Positions 52,951 to 62,341 of a DNA stretch of 64,000 nucleotides are shown piece by piece; positions within the stretch are counted from its first letter, which is position 1, and every line of letters starts with the position of its first letter. The notes under the pieces were generated by a model. That model worked only from the letters and a program-made list of their open reading frames with translations, did not search any database and was not told the origin of the DNA. Source of the stretch: Hephaestia mangrovi (GTDB taxonomy: Bacteria; Pseudomonadota; Alphaproteobacteria; Sphingomonadales; Sphingomonadaceae). The stretch covers positions 240,001 through 304,000 of the forward strand of contig NZ_JAINVU010000003.1 of the NCBI RefSeq assembly GCF_019880555.1, given 5' to 3'. A program made the position numbers and the translations under genes.

Positions 52951-53810
52951 ACGGCCGGCTGCTCCGCAATCCCGTGACGATCGGCATTCTGGCGCTGGTC
53001 GCCGTGATCCTGATCGCCAGCACCTTCACGATCGTACCCGAGACGCAGCAGGTCGTCGTGCTACGGCTCGAAAAGCCGGTCCGCACGATCAACGCATGGC
53101 GGCCGGGGCAAGTGTTCGGCCGCACCGGTGCTGGCCTGATCGCGCGCATCCCGTTCGTCGACCGGCTGGTGTGGGTCGACAAGCGCGTGCTCGATGTCGA
53201 TTACGACAACCAGCAGGTGCTGTCGTCGGATCAGCTGCGGCTCGAGGTCGATGCCTATGCGCGGTTCCGCGTCGTCGATCCGCTCAAGATGGCGATCACC
53301 GCGGGCAGCGAAACGGCGGTGACCGACGCGCTGCGCCCGCTGCTCGGCACCGCGATCCGCAACGAGCTGGGCAAGCATCCCTTCGCTGTGCTGCTCAGCC
53401 CCGAACGCGACCAGGTGATGGACAATATCCAGGCCGGGCTGCAGCGGCTCGCCAGCCAATATGGCGTCGAGATCGTCGACGTGCGGATCAAGCATGCCGA
53501 TCTGCCCGAAGGCAGCCCGCTGACTTCGGCGCTGCAGGCGATGGCATCGGCGCGCAAGCAGCAGGCGATCACGATCCGAGCCGAGGGCGCCAAGCAGGCG
53601 CAGATCATCCGCGCCGACGCCCAGGCCAAGGCCGCGCATATCTATGCCGACGCCTTCAACCAGGATCCGAAATTCTATGATTTCTACCGCGCGATGCAGT
53701 CTTACGACCATACCTTCGACGCCGATGGCGACACATCGACGCCGCACGGATCGACGCAAGTGATCCTTTCGCCCGACAATGCGTATTTGAAGCAGTTCGA
53801 GGGCAAATAG
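52947..53810 (+). CDS. hflC: FtsH regulator HflC (SPFH protein)
   Basis: The 287-residue protein has an N-terminal transmembrane helix (about 9-28), TFTIVPETQQVVVLRLEKPVRTI at the start of the SPFH domain and the HflC-type IVDVRIKHADLPEGSPLTSALQAM segment, with KFYDFYRAMQSYD near the end. It partners HflK and is followed by degP, a frequent order. Confidence 0.96.
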   Translation: MNGRLLRNPVTIGILALVAVILIASTFTIVPETQQVVVLRLEKPVRTINAWRPGQVFGRTGAGLIARIPFVDRLVWVDKRVLDVDYDNQQVLSSDQLRLEVDAYARFRVVDPLKMAITAGSETAVTDALRPLLGTAIRNELGKHPFAVLLSPERDQVMDNIQAGLQRLASQYGVEIVDVRIKHADLPEGSPLTSALQAMASARKQQAITIRAEGAKQAQIIRADAQAKAAHIYADAFNQDPKFYDFYRAMQSYDHTFDADGDTSTPHGSTQVILSPDNAYLKQFEGK

Positions 53811-53913
53811 CGTCGCCGCCCACCTGTCGTTTCGTTCATATTCAAACGAGGTTCAGCAAGGATAGGCCATGAGCCGCCGCATTCCTGGGATGAACTGAAA
53901 GAGAAGAGGAATT

Positions 53914-55464
53914 TTGCCAGTGCGTTATGCTTACGGCATCACCGGTGCCCTGTTGCTGGGCGGCGCCGCCGCCGCGATGACCCTGCAGCCCACCGCCGGC
54001 GCGCAGACCGCGCAAAACGAGCCCGGCGCGATCCAGCAGGTCGTGCCGCGGGCCGGCGCGCCGATGAGCTTCGCCGACATGGTCGCGAGGCTGCAGCCGG
54101 CGGTGGTCAACATCTCGACCACGCAGCACGTCAAGGTGCCCAACAACCCGTTCGCCGGCACGCCGTTCGGCGACCTGTTCGGCCAGATGAACGGGCTGGG
54201 CGGTAGCGGCGGCACCACGACGCGCGAAGCCGAATCGCTGGGATCGGGCTTCATCATCTCGCCCGACGGCTATGTCGTCACCAACAACCACGTCATCTCG
54301 GCCGGTGCCAAGGGCGCGACCGTCGACGAGATCACCGTGACGATGACCGACGGCAAGGAATACAAGGCCAAGCTGATCGGCCATGACGACACCGCCGACC
54401 TTGCCGTGCTCAAGATCCAGGGCGGCCCCTTCCCCTTCGTCAAGTTCGGCGATTCGAAGGGCGCGCGGGTCGGCGACTGGGTGATCGCGATCGGCAACCC
54501 GTTCGGGATCGGCTCGTCGGTGACGGCGGGCATCATCTCGGCGCTGCATCGCACCACCGACCTCGGCGGCTATGATCGCTTCATCCAGACTGACGCCTCG
54601 ATCAACCGCGGCAATTCGGGCGGCCCGATGTTCGACATGAAGGGCCAGGTGATCGGCATCAACTCGCAGATCCTGTCACCGTCGGGCGGCAATGTCGGCA
54701 TCGGCTTCGCGATTCCGGCGGAAGAGGCCAAGCCCGTGGTCGACACGCTGATGAAGGGCGAATCGGTCAAGCGCGGCTATCTAGGCGTCGCGATCCAGCC
54801 GATGAGCGACGACATCGCCGCATCGCTGGGCATCGACAAGAATACCGGCGGCCTGATCGCCAGCGTCACGCCGGACGGCCCCGCCAAGAAGGCAGGATTC
54901 CAGCCGGGCGACGTCGTAACCAAGGTCAACGGCCAACCGGTGACTGCGGATCAATCGCTGAGCTACCTCGTCGCTGCGCTGCAGCCCGGCACGCGCGTGC
55001 CGTTCGATGTGCTGCGCAACGGCAAGCACATTACGCTGACCGCGACGCTCGACACGCGGCCGTCCGAGCAGGAACTCGCCGGCTTCAACGGCCAGGGCGA
55101 TGACGACGACGCGATGCCCGACGAGGGCGACGAGCAGCAGCAGGCGCAGGCGACCAGCGATTCGATCGGCATCTCGACGATCACGCTGACCCCGGCGATC
55201 GCGCAGCAGGTCGGCGTCGATCCCGCGACCAAGGGCGTGGTGATCACCTCGGTCGATCCGTCGAGCGACGCCGGGCAGAAGCTGCAGCGCGGGCTGGTGA
55301 TCGTTTCGGCCAATGGCCAGCCGGTGACGACGCCGCAGGCGCTTGGCCAGCAGGTCGCCGCCGCCAAGCGCGCGGGCCGCGATCAGGTGTTGCTCTACAT
55401 CGCGTTGCCGCGCGGGCAGAACCGCTTCGTCGCGGTGAAGATCAAGTCCGACGACGACAAATAA
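53914..55464 (+). CDS. degP: Do-family periplasmic serine endoprotease (DegP/MucD)
   Basis: The 516-residue protein has a signal peptide (cleavage near TAGAQ), a trypsin-like domain with triad H126, D162 and S235 (GNSGGPM; numbering from the TTG) and two PDZ domains (about 285-375 and 420-505) separated by an acidic linker (DDDDAMPDEGDEQQQ). It degrades misfolded envelope proteins. The start is TTG 53914 with AGAGG four bases upstream, or GTG 53920. Confidence 0.96.
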   Translation: MPVRYAYGITGALLLGGAAAAMTLQPTAGAQTAQNEPGAIQQVVPRAGAPMSFADMVARLQPAVVNISTTQHVKVPNNPFAGTPFGDLFGQMNGLGGSGGTTTREAESLGSGFIISPDGYVVTNNHVISAGAKGATVDEITVTMTDGKEYKAKLIGHDDTADLAVLKIQGGPFPFVKFGDSKGARVGDWVIAIGNPFGIGSSVTAGIISALHRTTDLGGYDRFIQTDASINRGNSGGPMFDMKGQVIGINSQILSPSGGNVGIGFAIPAEEAKPVVDTLMKGESVKRGYLGVAIQPMSDDIAASLGIDKNTGGLIASVTPDGPAKKAGFQPGDVVTKVNGQPVTADQSLSYLVAALQPGTRVPFDVLRNGKHITLTATLDTRPSEQELAGFNGQGDDDDAMPDEGDEQQQAQATSDSIGISTITLTPAIAQQVGVDPATKGVVITSVDPSSDAGQKLQRGLVIVSANGQPVTTPQALGQQVAAAKRAGRDQVLLYIALPRGQNRFVAVKIKSDDDK

Positions 55465-55489
55465 GCCGGCGCGGGCCGGTAAAGCGAAA

Positions 55490-55517
55490 GCCGCCCGGTT
55501 CGCGCCGGGCGGCTTTT
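55490..55517 (+). terminator. Intrinsic terminator after degP
   Basis: GCCGCCCGG (55490-55498) and CCGGGCGGC (55505-55513) pair perfectly over nine bases around a six-base loop, followed by TTTTGTTTT. It lies 25 bases after the degP stop and ends the hflK-hflC-degP transcript. Confidence 0.95.
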
Positions 55518-55582
55518 GTTTTGGCTTCCGCAGCGCCGATCCGCGCGGTAGCGTGCCATGGCAACAGCGAGGGAGCGCAGGC

Positions 55583-57202
55583 ATGGCGGACGGCAGCATC
55601 TTCATCGGCGCAAGCTCGGACGATACAACCAAGCGACAGTCGCTCGAACTGAAGCGCGCCAACCGCCACGGGCTGATCGCCGGCGCCACCGGCACTGGCA
55701 AGACGGTAACGCTGCAAGGCATCATCGAGGGATTCTCGACCAGCGGCGTGCCGTGCTTCGTCGCCGACGTGAAGGGCGACCTGTCGGGCATCGCGATGGC
55801 CGGATCGGCAACCGCCAAGACCAACGACGCCTTCTCCGCGCGCGCCAAGCAGATCGGCTATGATGACTGGTCCTATGCCGACAATCCGGTGCAATTCTGG
55901 GATCTGTTCGGCGAGCAGGGCCACCCGATCCGCACGACGGTTTCCGAGATGGGGCCGCTGCTGCTCGCGCGGCTGATGGATCTGAACGACGTGCAGGAAG
56001 GCGTGCTGACGATTGCCTTCACTGTCGCCGACAAGGAATCAATGCTGCTGCTCGATCTCGACGATCTGCAGGCGATGCTGGCCAATTGCGCCGACCGCGC
56101 CGACGAACTGACGACGACTTACGGCAACGTCTCCAAGCAATCGATCGGCAGCATCCAGCGCGCGTTGCTCCAGCTCCGCAGCCAGGGCGGCGACCATTTC
56201 TTCGGCGAGCCGGCGCTGGCGATGGCCGACTTCATCCAGTGCGACGACAAGGGCCGCGGCATCGTCAACGTGCTCGCCGCCGACAAATTGATGCAATCGC
56301 CGCGGCTCTATTCCACCTTCCTGCTGTGGCTGATGAGCGAGCTGTTCGAGCATCTTCCCGAGGTCGGCGATCCCGACAAGCCGGTGCTGTGCTTCTTCTT
56401 CGACGAGGCGCACCTGTTGTTCGACAATGCCCCCAAGGCGCTGCTCGAGAAGATCGAGCAGGTCGTGCGGCTGATCCGATCGAAGGGCGTGGGCATCTAT
56501 TTCATCACCCAGAACCCGGTCGACATTCCCGACACCGTCGCGGGGCAGCTCGGCAACCGGGTGCAGCACGCGCTCCACGCCTTCACGCCGAAGGATCAGC
56601 AGGCGGTGAAGTCCGCCGCCGACACGTTCCGCGCCAATCCCGGCCTCGACGTCGCGACGGTCATCACCGAGCTCAAGGTCGGCGAGGCGCTGGTCTCGTT
56701 GCTCCAGCCCGACGGCGCGCCCGAACCGGTCGAGCGCACGCTGATCAAACCGCCGCGCAGCCGGGTCGGCCCGGTAACACCGGATGAGCGCAAGGTGCTG
56801 ATCCAGACCGACGCGATCGGCGCCAAATACGACACGCTGGTCGATCGCGAATCGGCCGAGGAACTGCTCGCCGCCAAGGCCAAGGAAGCCGCCGCGGCCG
56901 CCGCCGAGGCACAAGCGCAGAACGCCGCCGACAAGGCCGCCGCCCAGCAAGCCAAAGACGATGCCCGCGCCGCCAAGGAAGCCGAGCGCGCCAGGATCGC
57001 CGCCAACCGCGCAGCGGCGAACAATCCGTGGAACAAGATGGCGACCTCGGCCGCGCGTTCGGCCTCTTCGGCGATCGGCCGCCAAGTCGCTAACGAGATC
57101 AGCCGCGAGATTTTCGGCTCGTCGTCGCGACGGAGCAGTTCGGGCGGGCTGGTCGGCGGGCTGGTCCGCGGCGTGCTCGGCGGGCTGTTCAAGGGACGAT
57201 GA
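55583..57202 (+). CDS. DUF853 family P-loop ATPase (HerA-like)
   Basis: The 539-residue protein has a Walker A GATGTGKT (34-41), Walker B CFFFDEAHLL, and a conserved YFITQNPVDIPDTVAGQLGNRVQHAL segment of the DUF853/HerA-FtsK helicase group. The C-terminal 110 residues are Ala-rich coiled coil then a Ser/Gly-rich tail (SSSRRSSSGG). The role is unknown. ATG 55583 has AGGGAG seven bases upstream. Its stop overlaps the MOSC gene. Confidence 0.92.
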   Translation: MADGSIFIGASSDDTTKRQSLELKRANRHGLIAGATGTGKTVTLQGIIEGFSTSGVPCFVADVKGDLSGIAMAGSATAKTNDAFSARAKQIGYDDWSYADNPVQFWDLFGEQGHPIRTTVSEMGPLLLARLMDLNDVQEGVLTIAFTVADKESMLLLDLDDLQAMLANCADRADELTTTYGNVSKQSIGSIQRALLQLRSQGGDHFFGEPALAMADFIQCDDKGRGIVNVLAADKLMQSPRLYSTFLLWLMSELFEHLPEVGDPDKPVLCFFFDEAHLLFDNAPKALLEKIEQVVRLIRSKGVGIYFITQNPVDIPDTVAGQLGNRVQHALHAFTPKDQQAVKSAADTFRANPGLDVATVITELKVGEALVSLLQPDGAPEPVERTLIKPPRSRVGPVTPDERKVLIQTDAIGAKYDTLVDRESAEELLAAKAKEAAAAAAEAQAQNAADKAAAQQAKDDARAAKEAERARIAANRAAANNPWNKMATSAARSASSAIGRQVANEISREIFGSSSRRSSSGGLVGGLVRGVLGGLFKGR

Positions 57203-57849
57203 GCGTGGGCGCGGTTCTCGCCTCGATCCAGGTCGGGCGGATTGCGCCGCTCGGCCCCGACGGCGTGCCGAGCGGGTTCGCCAAGCACGGCGTCGATCAT
57301 GACGTGGCGGTCGGCACGCTCGGCCTGGCGGGCGACGAACAGGCCGACCTGACGGTGCACGGCGGCCCCGACAAAGCGGTCTATGGCTATGCCGCCGCGC
57401 ATTACCCGCGTTGGGCCGCAGCATTTCCCGCGCTCGCCGATCGCTTCCGCGCCGGATCGATGGGCGAGAATCTGACGATCGACGGACTCGACGAGGACGC
57501 CATCTGCGTCGGCGACGTCCACGCGATCGGCGACGCGCTGCTGCAGGTCTGCCAGCCGCGCCAGCCGTGCTTCAAGCTGGCACTGGCGTTCGGGGAACCG
57601 CGTATCGGCAAGGCGATGGTCAAGGCCGGCCGATCGGGCTGGTATTATCGGGTGGTGCGCGAAGGCAGAATCGCGGCCGGCGCGCCGGTATTGCTGGCCG
57701 ACCGGCCCAATCCCGGTTTCGCCTTTTCGCGCATGGTGTCGATCGTCAATTTCGGCGGCGCGAGCCGAGACGAGGCGGAAGCGCTGGCGACGATGGCGGG
57801 CGTTGCCGCCAACATCGCCGCCCGCGCGCGCGTCGGTCTAACCGCCTAG
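57199..57849 (+). CDS. MOSC domain protein (YiiM-like)
   Basis: The 216-residue protein has the MOSC core with GDEQADLTVHGGPDKAVYGYAA, GSMGENLTIDGLDEDAICVGDV and the cysteine segment QVCQPRQPCFKLA. MOSC proteins handle sulfur bound to molybdenum cofactor or reduce N-hydroxylated compounds (YiiM). Its ATG overlaps the DUF853 stop. It is convergent with the SDR gene, seven bases apart. Confidence 0.93.
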   Translation: MSVGAVLASIQVGRIAPLGPDGVPSGFAKHGVDHDVAVGTLGLAGDEQADLTVHGGPDKAVYGYAAAHYPRWAAAFPALADRFRAGSMGENLTIDGLDEDAICVGDVHAIGDALLQVCQPRQPCFKLALAFGEPRIGKAMVKAGRSGWYYRVVREGRIAAGAPVLLADRPNPGFAFSRMVSIVNFGGASRDEAEALATMAGVAANIAARARVGLTA

Positions 57850-57856
57850 CGCGCCC

Positions 57857-58771
57857 TTACGGCTGGCCGCTGCCGCCGGCCGCGCCATAGACCTGCCCGG
57901 TCGCGTAACTGGCGTCGCGCGCGGCGAGCTGGACGTAGATCGACGCGAGTTCCGCGGGCTGGCCGGGGCGGCCGAGCGGGGTGTGGCTGCCGAATTGCTC
58001 GAGCTTTTCCATCGTCGCACCGCCGGAAACCTGGAGCGGCGTCCAGATCGGGCCGGGGGCGACGCCATTGACGCGGATGCCCTTCGGCCCGAGCTGCTTG
58101 GCCAGGCTCTTGGTCAGGTTCATCATCGCCGCCTTGGTCATCGCGTAATCGATGATGTCGGGCGACGGATCATATGCCTGCTCCGACGTGGTGAAGATGA
58201 TCGCATCGCCGGCATCGAGATGCTCGATCGCCGCGCGCGTGATCCAGAATGGCGCGTAGATGTTGGTCTTGATCGTCGCGTCGAAACCCTCGCTGGTCAC
58301 GTCGGCGATGCTGTCCGCCTGTTGCTGGCGCGCCGCATTGTTGACCAGGATGTCGAGCCCGCCGAGCTTCGCCACCGCTTCCGCGACCAGTCGCTTGCAG
58401 AAATCCTCGTCGCGCAGATCGCCCGGGATCGCGGCGCAGACGCGTCCTTCGGCCTCGATCAACTCGACCACCTCATCGGCATCGGGTTGCTCGTTGGGAT
58501 GATAGTTGATCGCAACGTCGGCGCCTTCTCGCGCGAAGGCGATCGCGGCGGCGCGGCCCATGCCCGAATCGCCGCCGGTAATGAGCGCCTTGCGACCGGC
58601 GAGACGGCCCGAGCCGCGGTAACTCGTCTCGCCATGATCGGGCTTTGGGTTCATGTCGCGGGCAAGACCGGGCCATGGCTGGCGCTGACGCTCGAACGGC
58701 GGCTTGGCGTAACGCTCGGTCGGGTCTTTGGGTGTGGCGGCGGGGCGATCGATCGTATCGGTATCGGCCAT
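57857..58771 (-). CDS. SDR family oxidoreductase (YhdG/general-stress type)
   Basis: The 304-residue protein has a long N-terminal extension (about 50 residues, PEDPTERYAKPPF-like), the NAD(P) loop TGGDSGMGRAAAIAF, NNAARQ and the active-site YAMTKAAMM. The extended SDRs of this type (GsP39/YhxC-like) are often stress-induced. The substrate is unknown. GGAGAATC lies ahead of ATG 58771. Confidence 0.92.
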   Translation of the reverse strand: MADTDTIDRPAATPKDPTERYAKPPFERQRQPWPGLARDMNPKPDHGETSYRGSGRLAGRKALITGGDSGMGRAAAIAFAREGADVAINYHPNEQPDADEVVELIEAEGRVCAAIPGDLRDEDFCKRLVAEAVAKLGGLDILVNNAARQQQADSIADVTSEGFDATIKTNIYAPFWITRAAIEHLDAGDAIIFTTSEQAYDPSPDIIDYAMTKAAMMNLTKSLAKQLGPKGIRVNGVAPGPIWTPLQVSGGATMEKLEQFGSHTPLGRPGQPAELASIYVQLAARDASYATGQVYGAAGGSGQP

Positions 58772-58859
58772 GGCGATTCTCCTTCATCGCCGCCAACGGC
58801 TGGCATTGGTGCCTGTTCCGACCTAGGTTGATCTCGATCAGCCCGGAAGGAATCTATTC

Positions 58860-60071
58860 ATGACCCTCGATGCCGTCACCGACTGGACCGCCGCCAGCGA
58901 GGCCGAGTTCGACGAGGTCGTGGCGCTGCGACGTGCCATTCACCAGGATCCGGAGATCGGGCTCAACTGCCCGCGCACGACCGAGAAGATCAAGGCGGCG
59001 CTGGACGGGCTGCCGCTCGAAATCCACGACAGCACCAGCACCACCGGCTTCGTCGCGATCCTGCGCGGCGGGCGCGACAACGGGCGCACCGTGTTGCTGC
59101 GCGGCGACCATGACGCGCTGCCGATGCAGGAGGAAACCGGCCTGCCCTTCGCCTCGCGGGTGCCCGGCGCGATGCACGCCTGCGGGCATGATTCGCACAC
59201 CGCGATGCTGGTCGGCGCGGCCAGGGCGCTGTGCGCGCGGAAAGACACGCTGCCGGGCACCATCGTCTTCATGTTCCAGCCCGGCGAGGAGGGCTATCAC
59301 GGCGCGCGCTACATGATCGACGACGGGCTGCTCGACGTGGCCCGGCCCGAAGCCGCCTTCGCGCTGCACATTTCGCCCAACATCGCCGCCGGCGTGGTGG
59401 TGAGCCGGCCGGGACCGCTGCTCGCCTCGGCCGATACGCTGCGCGCAACGATCCGGGGCAAGGGCGGGCATGGCGCGATGCCGCACGACTGCCTCGATCC
59501 CGTGCCGGTGGCATGCGAGATCGTGACGGCGTTGCAGACCTTCGTCGCGCGGCAGGTGCCCGTGATGGACCCGGCGGTGCTGACGATCGCGCAGATCAAC
59601 GCGGGGAGCGCGCACAACATCATTCCTGCCGACGCGACGATGATCGGCACGCTGCGCACGCTTTCCGAAGCAACGCGGGCCAAGGTGCAGGCGGCGTTCG
59701 TGCGGATCGTCGAGCATATCGCTGCGGCGCACGGCGCGATCGGCGAGGCCGAGGTCGAACAGGGCTATCCGGTGACGATGAACGACGATCGCGCCTGCGT
59801 GTTGATGAAGGCGTGCGCCGAGCAGCTCGGCGGCGAGGCCGGCTGGCAGACGATGCCCGCGCCGATGATGGGGGCGGAGGATTTCGCCTATGTGCTGCGC
59901 GAGGTGCCCGGGGCGATGGCGTTCCTGGGCGTCGCGCCCGAGGGCAGCGATTTCCGCACCAACCCGCCGCTCCACAACACCCGGATGACGATCGAGGAAA
60001 GCGTGATGGCGCGCGGCGTCGCGATGCACTGCGCGATGGCGGAGCGGTTCCTCAACGACGGGCTGGACTGA
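58860..60071 (+). CDS. M20 family amidohydrolase
   Basis: The 403-residue protein has the metal-binding segments GDHDALPMQE and MHACGHDSHTAMLVGAA, a dimerisation domain (about 190-305) and FQPGEEGYHGARYMIDDG. It belongs to the hippurate hydrolase/N-acyl-amino-acid amidohydrolase group and is probably cytoplasmic. GGAAGGAA precedes ATG 58860. Its 3' end overlaps the convergent GH3 gene by 20 bases. Confidence 0.94.
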   Translation: MTLDAVTDWTAASEAEFDEVVALRRAIHQDPEIGLNCPRTTEKIKAALDGLPLEIHDSTSTTGFVAILRGGRDNGRTVLLRGDHDALPMQEETGLPFASRVPGAMHACGHDSHTAMLVGAARALCARKDTLPGTIVFMFQPGEEGYHGARYMIDDGLLDVARPEAAFALHISPNIAAGVVVSRPGPLLASADTLRATIRGKGGHGAMPHDCLDPVPVACEIVTALQTFVARQVPVMDPAVLTIAQINAGSAHNIIPADATMIGTLRTLSEATRAKVQAAFVRIVEHIAAAHGAIGEAEVEQGYPVTMNDDRACVLMKACAEQLGGEAGWQTMPAPMMGAEDFAYVLREVPGAMAFLGVAPEGSDFRTNPPLHNTRMTIEESVMARGVAMHCAMAERFLNDGLD

Positions 60072-62265
60072 GCGTGAATGCGGCGGATCGGGTCGCGGTC
60101 GAATCACCGCCGACGTAAAGCGTGTAGCGGCCGGGCTCGGTGCCCCAGCTCATGTCGCGACGCGTGAAAGCGAGGTCGGCCGGCGTGAGCGTGAAGCCGA
60201 CGTCGCGCGATTCGCCGGGTTGGAGCGCGATCCGCTCGAACCCCTTGAGCTGCCGCACCGGCGGGCTGACGCTCGCGACCTCGTCATGCACGTAAAGCTG
60301 CACCACCGCCGCGCCCGCGCGCGTGCCGGTGTTGGTGACGCGGGTGGTGACGTGAAGCGTGCCGCCGGGGCCGAGCGTCGCGCTGTCGAGCCGCGGCTCG
60401 CCATAGCGGAAGCTAGTGTACGAAAGGCCATAGCCGAACGGGTAGAGCGGCGTGTTGGGCAGATCGACATAGCGGCTGGTGTAGATGCTGTGCTGATCGC
60501 CGGGGCGCCCGGTCGGCAGGTGATCGTAGCTGAGCGGCACCTGCCCCAGCGCGCGGGCCATCGTCACCGGCAGATGGCCCGAGAAATCGGCATCGCCGAA
60601 CAGCAGGTCGCCGAGCGCGTGACCGGCCTCGTCGCCGCCGAGCCAGGCATAGACGAGGCCCTGAGCATGGTCGGCGAGCCACGGCAAGGCGAGTGGCCGG
60701 CCGCTGACGATCACCGCGACGACGGGCGTGCCGGTCGCCACTACCGCCTTGGCGAGCGCGAGCTGCTGACCGGGGAGGTCGATCGCGGCGCGGCTGTTGC
60801 CCTCGCCGATCATACCGACGCTCTCGCCGAGCACGAGGATAGCGACATCCGACGCCTTGGCGGCCGATACGGCGTCGGCAATGCCCGAGACATCGTCGCC
60901 GGTGACGTCGACGCCTTTGGCATAGCTGACCTGCGCCTTGCCCGCGACCGCCTCACGAACGCCGGCGAGCATCGTCACCACCCTGGCCGGATCGCCGGCA
61001 GCGGGCATCTGGCCTTCGAGGTCTCGCGTCGCGGTCGCCATCGGGCCGATTACGGCGATGCGCCCCGCCTTGCGGAGCGGCAGCACGCCCTGGTTGCGGA
61101 GCAGCACCATCGACTCGGTCGCCGCGCGCCGCGCCACCGCGCGGCTTTGCGCACGAAGCGCCGGATCATGCTCCTTCGCCTCGTCACCGTAGCGATAGGG
61201 ATCGGCGAACAGGCCGAGCTTCCATTTGGCTTCGAGAACGTGGCGCACCGCGGCGTCGATTTCGGCCATCGGCACCGCGCCCGAGCGAACCAGCGCGGGA
61301 AGCTGTTCGAGATAGATGCCCGAATGCAGATCCATCTCGATACCGGCGTGGAGCGCCATCGCGGCTGCATCGGCCGGCGTGGCGGCGACACCATGGGTGA
61401 CGAGCTCGGGAATCGCGTCGTAATCGGAGACAAGCAGGCCGGGCCAGTGCCAATCGTCGCGCAGCGTGCCGGTGAGGAGTTTGCGTGAGGCGGTGGCGGG
61501 CACGCCGTCGATCGCGGTGAAAGCGGCCATCACCGCGCCGATCCCGGCATCTGCCACCGCCTTGAACGGCGGCAGATAGATATCGCGGAACTGACGCGGC
61601 GGGATATCGGCCGAATTATAGTCGCGACCGGCCTGCGCTGCGCCATAACCGGCGAAATGCTTGGCGGTCGCCATCATCGTGTCGGGGCGCGAGAGGTCGT
61701 CGCCCTGGAACCCCTTCATCTGCGCGATCGCCATCGCCGCGCCGAGATAGGGATCCTCGCCCGCCCCCTCGACGATCCGGCCCCAGCGCGGATCGCGCGC
61801 GATGTCGAGCATCGGGCTGAACGTCCATGACACGCCGGAGGCCGTCGCTTCGAGCGCGGCTTGGCGGTGGACCTGCGTGGTCAGGGCGGTATCCCAGGTC
61901 GCGGCCATCGCCAGCGGCACCGGCATGATGGTGTAATAACCATGCGCGACATCGCCTTCGAACAGCAGCGGTATCTTGAGCCGCGACTGCATCGCCATAT
62001 CCTGGAGATGGCGGGTGTATTTGGCGACATCGCGATCGTTGAGCACGCCGTTGGTGGCGCTCAGCTTGCCCGCCCTGGCGAGATCGTCGAGCTTGCCGTA
62101 ATCGTCGCCGAGCACCTCGAGCTGGCCGATCTTCTCCTCAAGCGTCATGCGCGCGATGAGGCCATCGACCTTGGCGTGCATCGCGGCGGCATCGTCGGCG
62201 GGTGATTGAGCCTGCGCGGGCATGGCGAGCGCGGCGGCGGCCAGGGCGATCAGCATCCTCTTCAT
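60052..62265 (-). CDS. bglX: Glycoside hydrolase family 3 beta-glucosidase
   Basis: The 737-residue protein has a signal peptide (ALAMPAQAQS), the GH3 barrel with nucleophile Asp in LLVSDYDAIPEL, the KHFAGYGAAQAGRDYN motif, the second alpha/beta domain with MVLLRNQGVLPL and a C-terminal fibronectin-III-like domain. It should hydrolyse beta-glucosides in the periplasm. ATG 62265 is chosen for the signal peptide; there is no good ribosome binding site, and a LacI-type operator lies immediately upstream. Confidence 0.94.
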   Translation of the reverse strand: MKRMLIALAAAALAMPAQAQSPADDAAAMHAKVDGLIARMTLEEKIGQLEVLGDDYGKLDDLARAGKLSATNGVLNDRDVAKYTRHLQDMAMQSRLKIPLLFEGDVAHGYYTIMPVPLAMAATWDTALTTQVHRQAALEATASGVSWTFSPMLDIARDPRWGRIVEGAGEDPYLGAAMAIAQMKGFQGDDLSRPDTMMATAKHFAGYGAAQAGRDYNSADIPPRQFRDIYLPPFKAVADAGIGAVMAAFTAIDGVPATASRKLLTGTLRDDWHWPGLLVSDYDAIPELVTHGVAATPADAAAMALHAGIEMDLHSGIYLEQLPALVRSGAVPMAEIDAAVRHVLEAKWKLGLFADPYRYGDEAKEHDPALRAQSRAVARRAATESMVLLRNQGVLPLRKAGRIAVIGPMATATRDLEGQMPAAGDPARVVTMLAGVREAVAGKAQVSYAKGVDVTGDDVSGIADAVSAAKASDVAILVLGESVGMIGEGNSRAAIDLPGQQLALAKAVVATGTPVVAVIVSGRPLALPWLADHAQGLVYAWLGGDEAGHALGDLLFGDADFSGHLPVTMARALGQVPLSYDHLPTGRPGDQHSIYTSRYVDLPNTPLYPFGYGLSYTSFRYGEPRLDSATLGPGGTLHVTTRVTNTGTRAGAAVVQLYVHDEVASVSPPVRQLKGFERIALQPGESRDVGFTLTPADLAFTRRDMSWGTEPGRYTLYVGGDSTATRSAAFTLSPARR

Positions 62266-62266
62266 G

Positions 62267-62280
62267 TGGAAACGGTTACA
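62267..62280 (-). promoter_or_regulatory. LacI-family type operator before bglX
   Basis: TGTAACCGTTTCCA, read on the minus strand, is an imperfect 14-bp palindrome around a central CG, the usual form of LacI-family sugar-regulator sites. It lies two bases before the bglX start codon in the shared region with the divergent SDR gene. It may block transcription or translation initiation. Confidence 0.55.
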
Positions 62281-62341
62281 TGGATGCGCCCGCCTTGGCC
62301 AGTGGCTCGACTTTGCCGCGCCGGTCGCGGATAGGAAGGCC

